NCBI RefSeq assembly: GCF_900698855.1
Contig: NZ_LR217698.1
Location: 372,001-436,000 of the forward strand
Reading direction: 5' to 3'
From: Erwinia_E haradaeae_F
GTDB lineage: Bacteria; Pseudomonadota; Gammaproteobacteria; Enterobacterales; Enterobacteriaceae
Length of the DNA stretch: 64,000 nucleotides
Position numbers and translations under genes: made by a program. Numbering within the stretch: the first letter of the stretch is position 1; every line of letters starts with the position of its first letter. Below the pieces are notes generated by a model. That model was given only the letters and a program-made list of their open reading frames with translations. It was not told the origin of the DNA and did not search any database. Of the stretch, positions 44,785 through 55,480 are shown in pieces.

Positions 44785-46199
44785 ATATTTTTTTCGCTCT
44801 GTCTTGGGCAAGAAGACATGCATTTACATAGATTTGATCGCTGACAGTTTGGTACTAAGTTTTTTCGTAAAATATTGATCATATTATTTTGTTCTGATAC
44901 AGTAGATATTTGAAATTGACGCCACCAAGCAACTAGGTTATGTAATTCATAATTAGATTCTACGATGGCACGCATTTTTAATAAATGGTAAGCAGCGCGA
45001 AATTTAGGATGCTCTATTAATATCAATGTTCTTTTACTATCTCGAATTGATAAACGTAATTGCAAATTCCAGATATCACGCACTAAATTAGTAATACGTT
45101 TTGGGATTGCGAGTGAGCGGCTAGCTTGGTCCAATAAATAATTCATTGCTGTTAAGAAAGCATCGTAATAGGTACATTTTTTTTCCTGGGAAAATTTCTG
45201 TGTTATAATTAATTGAGGATACCAATAAAGTGTAGCAAATAAAAATTCTGGATTAACAGGTTTCTGATGTTGGATGCGTAGATCAGTTTTTTTCAAAACT
45301 AAAATAATTATATGTTCTATATTTTTATTACCCTGTGTGCTTAAATAATGTGTAATAATTGGAAAAAGAGGTTGAAATAACTGATATTTACATAGTTGTA
45401 AGTATGTATGATAACCATAGCCAGACTGAAGTAATTTAAGCGTCTCCTCAAATAGACGAGCTGGAGGAATATCATATAACAATCTAGCAAGATATGGGAT
45501 TGGTTTTTTAGTTCTACAGTCAATTTTCATATTCAGTTTGGTAGAAAATCGTATTACGCGTAACATGCGTACTGGATCTTCTCTATATCGAGTTTCTGGG
45601 TCTCCAATCATTCGGATAATACCGCACTCTAAGTCTATCAAGCCACCACTATAATCACGTACTGTACGATCACAAATATTATAATAAAGACTGTTAATAG
45701 TTAAATCTCGGCGTTGTGCGTCATCTTCAATAGAACCAAAGTTATTATCACGCAATAACATTCCAGTTTGTGTACAGCAAACTCCATTACAATTGATTAC
45801 ACCTTGTTCCTTAGGTTTATGATGGCTACGAAATGTAGCCACTTCGATTACTTCATGACCAAACATAATGTGGGCAAGTCGAAAACGGCGTCCGACTAAA
45901 CGACAGTTACGAAATAACATTCGTACTTGATCTGGTGTTGCATTAGTTGTAATATCAAAATCTTTTGGTTTTTTATTAAGTAGCAAATCACGTACACTGC
46001 CACCAACTAGATAGGCTTCATATCCAGATTTGTTTAAGCGATATATTACTTTAACAGCATTATCACTGATATTCTTTTGAAGAATTCTATGATTTTTACG
46101 TTGAATGACAGTCACTTGACATGCTTTTGATATGTCAGATAGCACATCATTTTCATGACTCAGGATTTGTCGGCAAAAATTAGACACTCGGATAAAAAT
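44772..46199 (-). CDS. pcnB: Poly(A) polymerase I, with AUU start codon
   Basis: Adds poly(A) tails to RNA, promoting its decay. 475 residues if started at the ATT at 46199. The nucleotidyltransferase core is clear: GGSVRDLLLNKKPKDFDIT, GRRFRLAHIMFG, EDAQRRDLTINSLYY and GDPETRYREDPVRMLRVIRF; the basic tail is retained in reduced form. E. coli pcnB is known to start at AUU. Here the codons ATT TTT ATC CGA GTG TCT AAT TTT align one-to-one with the E. coli start region, and an AGAGG lies 6 bases before the ATT. The GTG at 46187 is the only conventional start but is 18 bases from that site. folK overlaps the 3' end. Confidence 0.93.
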   Translation of the reverse strand: MFIRVSNFCRQILSHENDVLSDISKACQVTVIQRKNHRILQKNISDNAVKVIYRLNKSGYEAYLVGGSVRDLLLNKKPKDFDITTNATPDQVRMLFRNCRLVGRRFRLAHIMFGHEVIEVATFRSHHKPKEQGVINCNGVCCTQTGMLLRDNNFGSIEDDAQRRDLTINSLYYNICDRTVRDYSGGLIDLECGIIRMIGDPETRYREDPVRMLRVIRFSTKLNMKIDCRTKKPIPYLARLLYDIPPARLFEETLKLLQSGYGYHTYLQLCKYQLFQPLFPIITHYLSTQGNKNIEHIIILVLKKTDLRIQHQKPVNPEFLFATLYWYPQLIITQKFSQEKKCTYYDAFLTAMNYLLDQASRSLAIPKRITNLVRDIWNLQLRLSIRDSKRTLILIEHPKFRAAYHLLKMRAIVESNYELHNLVAWWRQFQISTVSEQNNMINILRKNLVPNCQRSNLCKCMSSCPRQSEKNICQE

Positions 46200-49100
46200 A
46201 GGGCACCTCTATAGTGATAAAATCTAGTCTATAAATATATCTATGAACCATTATAATTGAGATCACAGATTTTTAGAATTTTGTTAAAATTTTCATGTAT
46301 TTTAAGAGTATTTTTTGAGATATGTTATGAATGTTCTTTTAGAACGAACTATAATTTCTTAATATGTCTATTTTAGAATTGCTTCATATGAGAAATATAA
46401 GTAGTAGGTATTGTGGCGTAGGAAGGTAGATATATCAATGTATCTTATGCATACTTTGGTTTTATTTGATGCATATTGCTTAATGATAAGCAACAAGCAA
46501 CTTCATCTGCATTTTTTAGAAGTATTGTAATTTTTAGGTTTTTACTATATTATTTCGATTTAGATATTAGTATATAAGTATTGAGATTTTCGTTGAGGAA
46601 ATTAGTTTCTATTAATTGTAATATATACATATAAATTATATAAAATCATTACAATGTATTTTTGATGTTTTTCATAGTATAATTTTTTTAAAAAATGTTA
46701 ATAAGTTTTTCTTTTATTTAGTATAACAATACATATTATATTATTTTATATTTAAAACCTAGAAAGACTATATCATCTGCATGTGGAATTTTATCTCAGA
46801 AGATTTTCTAATAAGATGTTTAATCTTCTATAAATTAAAATAGTTTTAATGTCAATTGAATCAAATTATCTGCATAATATAATGAGAATTATTTGAGATA
46901 TCTTTAGGTGTTTGTACTTAATTGCAGTCCTGAGCTGTATGTCTATTTATTTAATCTAAATTGAAGTATAATATTATTAATTTAGTATATATAATTATTA
47001 TTTTTTATAAATTTACGGAGAATCTAATAGGGTTGATTGTATAAAGATAGTATGATGAATTAATAACATCAATTAGAGTAAAGAAGTAAGACTCTCAGTT
47101 TATAGTGATGAATTGTATACAACTATAAATTATGGTCCTAGTTTATAAGGAAGATAGAACAATATAAGAATAAGATAATTAAAGAAAGATTTACCTTTGA
47201 TATTCAAAGGTATGACTATTTAATTGAGTGGTAGTTGTTTTACGAATAAACTAATTTTTTAGTTTAGAGTCAATATTCTAATGAATGACCCGATCAATAA
47301 TATTAATTTGAATGATTATAATACAGCTTATTGAGTGAATTAATAGTTGAATACGATCATTATGAAAAGATTCTTTTTTAGAAAAATTTATTTTTCTATT
47401 TTTAAAGTAAAAAATGTAAATTGCAATAATAACTAGCTCTTTTATGTTTAAAAGAGTTATCATATTTTTGGTATCAATGATATATGAATATTTTTTAGAA
47501 AAAATATAGAATTTATATTGAGTGTATTCTTAATTAATGATTAAGCTAGGTGTTCTATAAATAAATAAAGTGGTTTTTCTTATTTGATATTAAGAGAGTT
47601 AATCTATATTATTAAGATAATTATTAGATTATGAATAATAATTTAATTTAAATCATATCTAATCAATATTTACCTTGTATGAGCATTTAGCATGATTGAA
47701 CTGTATAAACTGATTGATTTTATTTTTTCATCGTATCATTAGTGCTAAAATTTACTGGAATGTTTGAATATTTGTATTTAGTACTCAGAGTTTTTACTTA
47801 TTTGTAGTGTGTTCTATTATTTAAAATAATATTTTTGTATGCACCACACTGTAATAAGCATAAGATCATTGTGATTTATTTACTGCATAATGGATATTAT
47901 GGTTATTTATTTATCTATTTAAGTTAATAGTGATTTATTATATTGATGGATATCATAATAATGATTAGTGAGTTTTTAAATATATTTTTTACATAAAACA
48001 ATTTAACCTACTATTTTATAGAGTAGAGTATTTATTATATATAATTAAATCATAAAATTGGGTTTTATTTTTATCAAAGATGATTGTATATATAATGTAT
48101 TTTTATATTTAAAAATATACTTATTTTTACTTCTTTATATTGTTCGTGTCTTTAGTAAGAAGAGTTGATTTTAAGGGTAATTTCATCTATAAAAAAATCT
48201 GTAAGATTCGTTAAACAGTATTATTATCTATAATAGCTATCTTGAAAATCATCTTTTTTTTGATTGTTTATTTACCTTCTTTATTATTATAACTACGTGA
48301 TAATTGGTAATTAATATAATATTAATTTGATCTTATTGATCTACGGAAGTAAGTATTATGTAAGTATAATTAATAAGATCAAAAATTTTATTTTAATCAG
48401 TAGGTTTTGATGATTAAGTAAATTATCTTTCGTTTTGAAAGAAATGTTATTCGTGAATTATTTAATTTTTTAAAATTGATTTATAACTTAAGATTAATAT
48501 AGCGGTAATACACTTATTTTAACTGGGTTGAGTAAGTGATGATCATTACTTATAATGTGTTTTTCAAAATGAGGTATATGTAGTTTTAATGTAATATAAT
48601 ACATAACTAGATTATATTTTATAGTATATTTCTAATTTTATATAAACAATATATAAAATATATAAAATATTATTTTATACTCTAATTTAGATATTCCATT
48701 AAGTGATATTTAATGACATTTTGTATAAATTCGATATTTTTAGCTCACAATAAAACATATATCGCATATTTCTTTTATGGAGTAAAGCGTTATAATTAGA
48801 TGAGTTAGGAGACGCTTGTGTATGTATATCTATAATAGATTAGTTGCTTATTATTAAAAGATTACTCATTAGATTTAGTTAGTATTAACGTTAGGGTTTA
48901 GTCATCGTTTTTAGGGATATATTTTATAACGTTTATGAAATTTAAATTAAAATTTTTATATATTTTAATTGATGCAAGATATTAAAATAATTTATTTATG
49001 TTATAAATCATAATACTGTGTATTATTTTAGATACCGGTCATGTTTTAATACTTAATCTTCATAGTTTAACTGATATTTTATTACATTATAAATGTTTTG

Positions 49101-50653
49101 GTGTCATTTTATGGAAGTCAATATTTTATTGTATTGTATACTAATGTACTTGGTCATTAAGTCAGTTGGTAATGAATTTTAATATGGGGTTATTATGACT
49201 GTATGAAAATATGATAAAAGAAAAAGATAGACGTTGCTGTATAGTCTTATTAGCAATAATGAAGAGTCTAAGGTTTTAGTCTGTTATACCTAGTGATATT
49301 TGATAATGTGTTTTTATTTATTCATCGATTTATATACTAGAGGTCTTTCTTAAAGAAAGTTGCTGAAAAATCTATTTTCTTTACTGAGTGATTATCTATA
49401 AGATAATCAGATTTTAATAATTGTATGGGATACGACTGATGGATATGATCAATAGTTATGTGGTAATGTTAGTTATTACTTTATATATGTAGATAAAATG
49501 ATAGGTAGGTTATTAGGTGTTTTTAATGAATTTATTTATCAATAAAGAAGAATTCAGCATAGATCATGTCTAATGAAGCATATAAAAGAGAACGGAAGTC
49601 AAACCATGGATTAATTACTATTATATATGATTGATATTTGCGTGACAGTAACAATGATGTTGGATGTTTCGTAAGATATTTGTTCTCAAAAAATAGTCAT
49701 AATCGTATAAATTAATGATGGCAAAGCCCTTCTTAATCCAGGGAGAAGAATTGTGGTTTGTCATATAATTTCTTTTTATTTATATAATTAGAACTTTCTA
49801 TTTTTTAGAATCATGATTCTTATGATTATAATGAAGCATATCATGAATTAATATGCATTATCAAACCATAATTATTTATTAAAATTAATATTTAAAGATT
49901 TTTGAAATACAAATATTTTTATTGATTGTTATATTAATTTGAAAAAAAAAGCAAGATAAAATCGTCTATTAGTAAGCTGACTTTATCTCAAAACTTTTTT
50001 TAGAAACAAATAAGATTTTATAGTTTAATTTTCAAAAATAACAAGGTATAAATTGATGATTTGAATTAAAGAGGTTTATTAAAGTTATTATAATGCAAAC
50101 TAAGATTGTAGGCTATACTAGGTAATTGTAAAGGTATCTATTAGGTGCGTATCAAATAGATTAATGAGTTAAATGGATCATAATTAATTAAAAGAACACT
50201 ATATTTTATAGAGAAATATAATATTTACTTTCTTTGTATAGTGAAACAGAAATCTTACTATCTCTGTTTTTTAACAGATAAACAGGCCTAAGATTGTTAT
50301 CTTTACACATCTAGTACTAAATGTAGAGATTCAATTATATTTTTTAGTAGTTGAATGCGTTATCATTCAATTTTTGAAACATTACGAATTAGGTTGTTAT
50401 TTAAATTACTATAATAGTATATAAGATGAGTGAATGACATCAATATTTACATTACTTAAATGGGTTGTATTCTTTATTTTCGAAAAGAATCTGAAATATA
50501 TAAGATAGTCATGTATTATTAAATATAAAATTCTTCGTTAAGAAGAAGATTAGGAAACACATTGAAACCAAGTAATAGTAGTTTCTAGAATATTATTCTA
50601 TATGACACATGCATGTTCTTATGCAATGGATGTAATGATTAGTTAGGATGTTT
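46200..50653. other. Longest noncoding gap in the window (4.4 kb)
   Basis: No supportable gene, RNA or mobile element between divergent pcnB and glmU. Stops are dense in all frames and G exceeds C on the plus strand as in other gaps. The genes upstream of pcnB in E. coli (gluQ, dksA) are not recognisable. Only short weak inverted repeats are visible, for example CTTTCTT/AAGAAAG near 49345. Confidence 0.65.
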
Positions 50654-52024
50654 ATGGAAAATCGTTTAATGAGCGTAGTAATCCTTGCTGCTGGTAAAGG
50701 TACTCGTATGCATTCAGATTTGCCAAAGGTATTGCACTTACTAGCAGGTAAACCTATGGTACAATATGTAATAGATGTGTCTAAAGAAATAAATGCCAGA
50801 TGTATTAATCTTGTATATGGACATGCTGGTAATCTTCTTAAAATGGCCATCAATGACGATTCTTTAAACTGGATTTTACAAAAAGAGCAGTTAGGAACGG
50901 GTCATGCTATACAGCAAGCTATACCTTATTTTAATGATAATGAAGAAATTTTGATATTGTATGGCGATGTTCCTTTAATTTCAGGTAATACGCTACGTCG
51001 TTTACGGAAAGCAAAACCACCTGGTGGTATAGCTCTTTTAACAGTACAACTTGATAATCCAGATGGTTATGGACGAATCATTCGTCGCCATGGAAAAGTC
51101 ATAGGTATTGTCGAACACAAAGACGCTACACTACAGCAATTAGTTATCAATGAAGTTAATAGTGGAATTTTTCTTGCTAATGGATCAGACATTAAGCGCT
51201 GGTTAAGTCAATTAACTTATAAAAAGGCAAAGAGTGAATATTATATTACTGATATCATAGCTATTGCGCATGATTCTGGTTGTTCTATTAAAACAGTACA
51301 TCCAGAACGCCTAACTGAAATCACTGGTGTAAATAACCGTCTTCAACTTTCTAATTTAGAGCGTATTTACCAAGTAGAATTAGCAGAAAAATTTCTTTTA
51401 GAAGGCGGCATGTTGCAAGACCTGACTCGTTTTGATTTACGTGGTATATTAGAGCATGGTCGTGATGTTATGATTGATACTAATGTAATTATTGAAGGCA
51501 CTGTTATCATTGGTAATCGAGTTAAAATTGGAACTGGTTGCGTAATAAAAAATAGTTTCATTTCTGATGATAGTGTTATTAATCCTTATAGTGTACTTGA
51601 TGGCGCGCAGTTAGAGCCATGGTCCAGAGTGGGTCCATTTGCTAATTTACGTCCAGGTAGTAAATTATCGACAGGTTCTCATGTAGGTAGTTTTGTGGAA
51701 ATGAAAAATACCATACTTGGTTCCGGGTCTAAATCAGCACATTTGAGTTATCTTGGAGATGCAGAGATTGGTGTTAATGTGAATATCGGAGCAGGTACTA
51801 TTACCTGTAATTATGATGGTATAAATAAATCTAAGACTGTTATTGGTGATGATGCTTTTGTTGGTTCAGGTACTCAGCTTATTGCTCCAGTTCATATTGG
51901 AACTGGAGTGACTATTGCTGCTGGTAGCACCATTATAAAAGATGTTCCTGATAACGGGTTAGTATATAACCGAAAAGAACAAATATTTAATGTCAATTGG
52001 AAAAAAGAAAAAAAGAAAAATTAA
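50654..52024 (+). CDS. glmU: Bifunctional GlmU (glucosamine-1-P acetyltransferase / GlcNAc-1-P uridyltransferase)
   Basis: Makes UDP-GlcNAc, the substrate of MurA and of lipid A synthesis. 456 residues, as in E. coli, from the ATG at 50654; AGG at 50645-50647 is correctly spaced for it, while an ATG at 50648 would sit on top of that site. The N-terminal pyrophosphorylase domain has LAAGKGTRM at residues 11-19 and YGDVPLIS; the C-terminal left-handed beta-helix acetyltransferase domain runs from about residue 252, with LRPGSKLS, LSYLGDAEIG and NIGAGTITCNYDG. glmS follows 160 bases downstream. Confidence 0.98.
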   Translation: MENRLMSVVILAAGKGTRMHSDLPKVLHLLAGKPMVQYVIDVSKEINARCINLVYGHAGNLLKMAINDDSLNWILQKEQLGTGHAIQQAIPYFNDNEEILILYGDVPLISGNTLRRLRKAKPPGGIALLTVQLDNPDGYGRIIRRHGKVIGIVEHKDATLQQLVINEVNSGIFLANGSDIKRWLSQLTYKKAKSEYYITDIIAIAHDSGCSIKTVHPERLTEITGVNNRLQLSNLERIYQVELAEKFLLEGGMLQDLTRFDLRGILEHGRDVMIDTNVIIEGTVIIGNRVKIGTGCVIKNSFISDDSVINPYSVLDGAQLEPWSRVGPFANLRPGSKLSTGSHVGSFVEMKNTILGSGSKSAHLSYLGDAEIGVNVNIGAGTITCNYDGINKSKTVIGDDAFVGSGTQLIAPVHIGTGVTIAAGSTIIKDVPDNGLVYNRKEQIFNVNWKKEKKKN

Positions 52025-52184
52025 GGATGAGTTCATGTTTTCTTATCTATACATCGTATAACAAGAAGATGAATGCCATAACTAACTGTTGGGCTGCTGC
52101 AATGATAGACAATCTACTAGATGCTGTAAAATCAGAACATAACTCTGACACCCTATTGACCATTATACCAGGAAAATGATTGTT
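52025..52184 (+). promoter_or_regulatory. glmU-glmS spacer / glmS leader
   Basis: 160 bases, visibly richer in G and C than other gaps. In E. coli the corresponding spacer carries processing and small-RNA (GlmZ) pairing sites that control glmS translation, so preserved sequence here may be a leader RNA; I cannot identify a specific pairing site. It also happens to be open for 50 codons from 52027 (ending IIPGK), with an AAGG directly abutting that ATG, which is a poor translation signal. An AGGA at 52170-52173 precedes glmS. Confidence 0.45.
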
Positions 52185-54014
52185 ATGTGTGGAATTATTG
52201 GTGCAATTTCGTATCGTAATATTGTAGAGATTTTACTTGATGGATTACGACGTTTGGAATATCGGGGTTATGATTCTTCAGGTTTAGCTATTGTGGATAT
52301 TTATGGACAGGTAATTCGTCTTCGTCGTCTTGGAGGGGTTCAGAATTTAGCTGATGCGGTAGAAAATACTATTTTATCAGGTAAGATAGGTATTGCACAT
52401 ACGCGTTGGGCTACGCATGGAAAACCGTCAGAAATTAATGCTCATCCACATATATCGTCTGATATTAGTATAGTCCATAATGGTATTATTGAAAATTATC
52501 AGTCTATATATAAACAACTAAGAGCATGTGGTTATATATGTTCGTCAGAAACTGATACAGAAGTAGTGGCGCATTTAGTTGATTGGGAAGGGAAAAAAGG
52601 TGGGTCATTCCTTGAGGTAGTACAGCGTGTTCTTCCGCGTCTTCGTGGAACATACGGAATGGTTATTTTAGATAGACGTATGCCAGATAGATTAATTGCA
52701 GCACGTTCTGGCAGTCCATTGGTTATTGGTTGTAGTGTTGGTGAAAACTTTATAGGATCTGATCCTATAGCATTGCTTCCAGTAACACGTCGATTGATTT
52801 ATTTAGAAGAGGGTGATATAGCACAAATTACATCATCTAGTATTATGATTTTTGATCGTTGTGGTAATAGTGTTCAGCGCCCTGAAATATTATCTAACAT
52901 ACGACATGACTCGGTAAATAAAGGAGTGTATCATCACTATATGCAGAAAGAAATTTATGAGCAGTCAACAGTAATTAAAAAAAGGTTAAAAGGTTGCCTA
53001 AAAAATAATAAAGTTGATTTGTCTGAGTTAGGGTCAAAAAATGAAATTTTATTAAAAAATTTAAAACATATCCAGATTGTCGCTTGTGGTACTTCATATA
53101 ATGCAGGCATGGTAGCAAGATATTGGTTTGAATCATTGATTCAAGTACCCTGTGATGTTGAAATTGCTTCTGAATTTCGTTATCGACAACCCGTGGTAAG
53201 ACATAATAGCTTTTTAATAACCCTTTCTCAATCTGGAGAAACTGCTGATACCCTAGCCGCACTGCGTCTTTCTAAGACGATGAGCTATTTAGGATCTTTA
53301 GCAATTTGTAATGTACCTGGCTCTTCTTTAGTGCGTGAATCCGATTTAGTTCTTATGACTCAAGCAGGTCCAGAAATTGGTGTTGCATCGACTAAGTCTT
53401 TTACATCTCAATTGACTATTTTGTTAATGTTGCTTGCAAAAATTAGTTATTTGAAAGGCATGAAGCCTGAGATTGAAAGGAATATTGTCGAGGCATTGAA
53501 AATGTTACCTTATCGCATTGATCAAATGTTATTGCAAAATGATTTTATGGCTGATTTGGCGAAAGATTTTATTAATAAAGAGAATGCTTTATTTCTTGGT
53601 AGGGGAACGCAATATCCGATTGCAATGGAGGGGGCTCTAAAACTAAAAGAGATCTCTTATATTCATGCGGAAGCATATGCTGCTGGAGAATTAAAACATG
53701 GTCCGCTTGCTTTGATTGATGACAATATGCCAGTGATCGTTGTTGCACCAGATAATGATCTTTTAGAAAAAATAAAATCAAATATAGAAGAAGTGCGTGC
53801 TCGAGGTGGTTCATTATATATTTTTACCAATGCTCAATTTTGTGTTTTTAATATTGAGAGAATGCATATTATTTCTTTACCATATGTTGAAACGATTATT
53901 ACACCAATTTCCTATACTGTACCTCTGCAGTTACTTAGTTATCATATAGCTCTACTTAAAGGAAATAATGTAGATCAACCAAGAAATCTAGCAAAATCAG
54001 TAACAGTAGAATAA
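52185..54014 (+). CDS. glmS: Glutamine-fructose-6-phosphate aminotransferase GlmS
   Basis: Makes glucosamine-6-phosphate from fructose-6-phosphate and glutamine, the entry to amino-sugar synthesis. 609 residues, the E. coli length. The start is placed at the ATG at 52185, because Cys in MCGIIGAIS must become the N-terminal nucleophile; an ATG at 52176 would add three residues and block that. Glutaminase domain: YRGYDSSGLA, ARTRWATHG-like HTRWATHGKPS, and HNGIIENY. Two SIS sugar-isomerase domains follow (ACGTSYNAG, SQSGETADT, GRGTQYPIAMEGALKLKE). The C terminus PRNLAKSVTVE is canonical. Confidence 0.98.
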   Translation: MCGIIGAISYRNIVEILLDGLRRLEYRGYDSSGLAIVDIYGQVIRLRRLGGVQNLADAVENTILSGKIGIAHTRWATHGKPSEINAHPHISSDISIVHNGIIENYQSIYKQLRACGYICSSETDTEVVAHLVDWEGKKGGSFLEVVQRVLPRLRGTYGMVILDRRMPDRLIAARSGSPLVIGCSVGENFIGSDPIALLPVTRRLIYLEEGDIAQITSSSIMIFDRCGNSVQRPEILSNIRHDSVNKGVYHHYMQKEIYEQSTVIKKRLKGCLKNNKVDLSELGSKNEILLKNLKHIQIVACGTSYNAGMVARYWFESLIQVPCDVEIASEFRYRQPVVRHNSFLITLSQSGETADTLAALRLSKTMSYLGSLAICNVPGSSLVRESDLVLMTQAGPEIGVASTKSFTSQLTILLMLLAKISYLKGMKPEIERNIVEALKMLPYRIDQMLLQNDFMADLAKDFINKENALFLGRGTQYPIAMEGALKLKEISYIHAEAYAAGELKHGPLALIDDNMPVIVVAPDNDLLEKIKSNIEEVRARGGSLYIFTNAQFCVFNIERMHIISLPYVETIITPISYTVPLQLLSYHIALLKGNNVDQPRNLAKSVTVE

Positions 54015-54076
54015 AAGGTAAAAACTATTATATAAACATTTGATATGTTAAAATTTTTATTTTTGACCTAGAAGGT

Positions 54077-55480
54077 TTAATCTTCTATATCTATGGTTCC
54101 AATCATTTTTTTAGGTTGCACCCAGTTGTCAAATTCTTCTGAAGTAAGATAACCAAGTTTTATTGCAGCTTCTTTTAGTTTTAATCCTTCTTTATGTGCT
54201 GTATTAGATATATCTGCTGATTTATCATATCCAATATGTGTATTTAGTGCAGTTACTAACATTAATGACTCATTTAATAATTGTGTAATACGGGTATAAT
54301 TTGGCTTAATTCCTTTCGCGCAGTGTTTATTAAAGCTATTCATACCGTCAGATAAAAGACGTGCAGATTGTAAAAAATTATAGATAACCATAGGTCGATA
54401 AACATTTAACTCCAAGTTTCCAGATGCCCCTCCTATATTGATAGCTACATCATTACCCATAACCTGGCAACAAATCATTGTTAATGCCTCGCACTGAGTT
54501 GGATTAACCTTTCCTGGCATAATAGAACTACCTGGTTCATTTTCAGGAATTGTTAATTCACCAATTCCGCAGCGTGGCCCGGAGGCAAGTAATCGTACAT
54601 CATTACTAATTTTCATCAAAGAGACTGCTAGTCCTTTTAGTGCTCCATGTGCATGGACTAATGCATCACAGGTTGCTAGAGCTTCAAATTTATTCACTGC
54701 AGTAATAAATTTTATTCCAGTGAGTACAGATAGCTCTTTAGAAACATTTACAGCATATTCTGGGTGAGTGTTTAAACCATTTCCAACAGCCGTGCCTCCT
54801 ATAGCAAGTTCCGAGAGATGAGGAATGCTTTTTATAATATGTTCAAGATTGTGTTTTAACATTGCTACCCATCCTGAGAATTCTTGTCCTAGAGTCAATG
54901 GTGTGGCATCTTGTAAGTGAGTTCGTCCAATTTTTATGATAGATTTAAAATCTACTGATTTATGATAAAGTGTATTTTTAAGAGCTGTAAGAGAAGGAAT
55001 TAGTTTTTCATGTAGGGCTATTATTGCTGCAACATGCATGGCAGACGGAAATACATCATTAGAGCTCTGACTATGATTGACATGATCATGTGGATGAACT
55101 AATCGCGACATACCCCTCTCCCCTCCTAAAATTTCGCTAGAGCGATTAGCTAATACTTCATTCATATTCATATTAGTTTGTGTTCCAGATCCCGTCTGCC
55201 AGATTGATAGTGGAAACTGATTCCAATGTTTATTACTAAGTATTTCATCAGTTGCTTTTATTATTGCATATGCTATATCAAGTGAAAGCACGCCTATATC
55301 TGCATTGACTTTAGCTGCCGCACGTTTAATAAGCGCTAACGCATATATGAATTCTAGAGGCATTTTTTCTGTAGAGATTCTAAAGTATGATAATGAACGT
55401 TGTGTTTGGGCGCCCCAAAGTTGGTCTTCAGATATCTCCATAGTGCCCATGGAGTCTTTTTCAACGCGAATTTTTGGCAT
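54077..55480 (-). CDS. fumC: Class II fumarate hydratase FumC
   Basis: Iron-independent fumarase interconverting fumarate and malate. 467 residues, as in E. coli. Landmarks: TGSGTQTNMNMNEVLANR, the superfamily signature GSSIMPGKVNPTQCE, and HVNHSQSSNDVFPS. The start ATG at 55480 has AGGAA 8 bases upstream. It lies convergent to glmS with 62 bases between stops. An oxidant-resistant fumarase fits a cell with reduced iron-sulfur and haem metabolism, but that link is inference. Confidence 0.97.
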   Translation of the reverse strand: MPKIRVEKDSMGTMEISEDQLWGAQTQRSLSYFRISTEKMPLEFIYALALIKRAAAKVNADIGVLSLDIAYAIIKATDEILSNKHWNQFPLSIWQTGSGTQTNMNMNEVLANRSSEILGGERGMSRLVHPHDHVNHSQSSNDVFPSAMHVAAIIALHEKLIPSLTALKNTLYHKSVDFKSIIKIGRTHLQDATPLTLGQEFSGWVAMLKHNLEHIIKSIPHLSELAIGGTAVGNGLNTHPEYAVNVSKELSVLTGIKFITAVNKFEALATCDALVHAHGALKGLAVSLMKISNDVRLLASGPRCGIGELTIPENEPGSSIMPGKVNPTQCEALTMICCQVMGNDVAINIGGASGNLELNVYRPMVIYNFLQSARLLSDGMNSFNKHCAKGIKPNYTRITQLLNESLMLVTALNTHIGYDKSADISNTAHKEGLKLKEAAIKLGYLTSEEFDNWVQPKKMIGTIDIED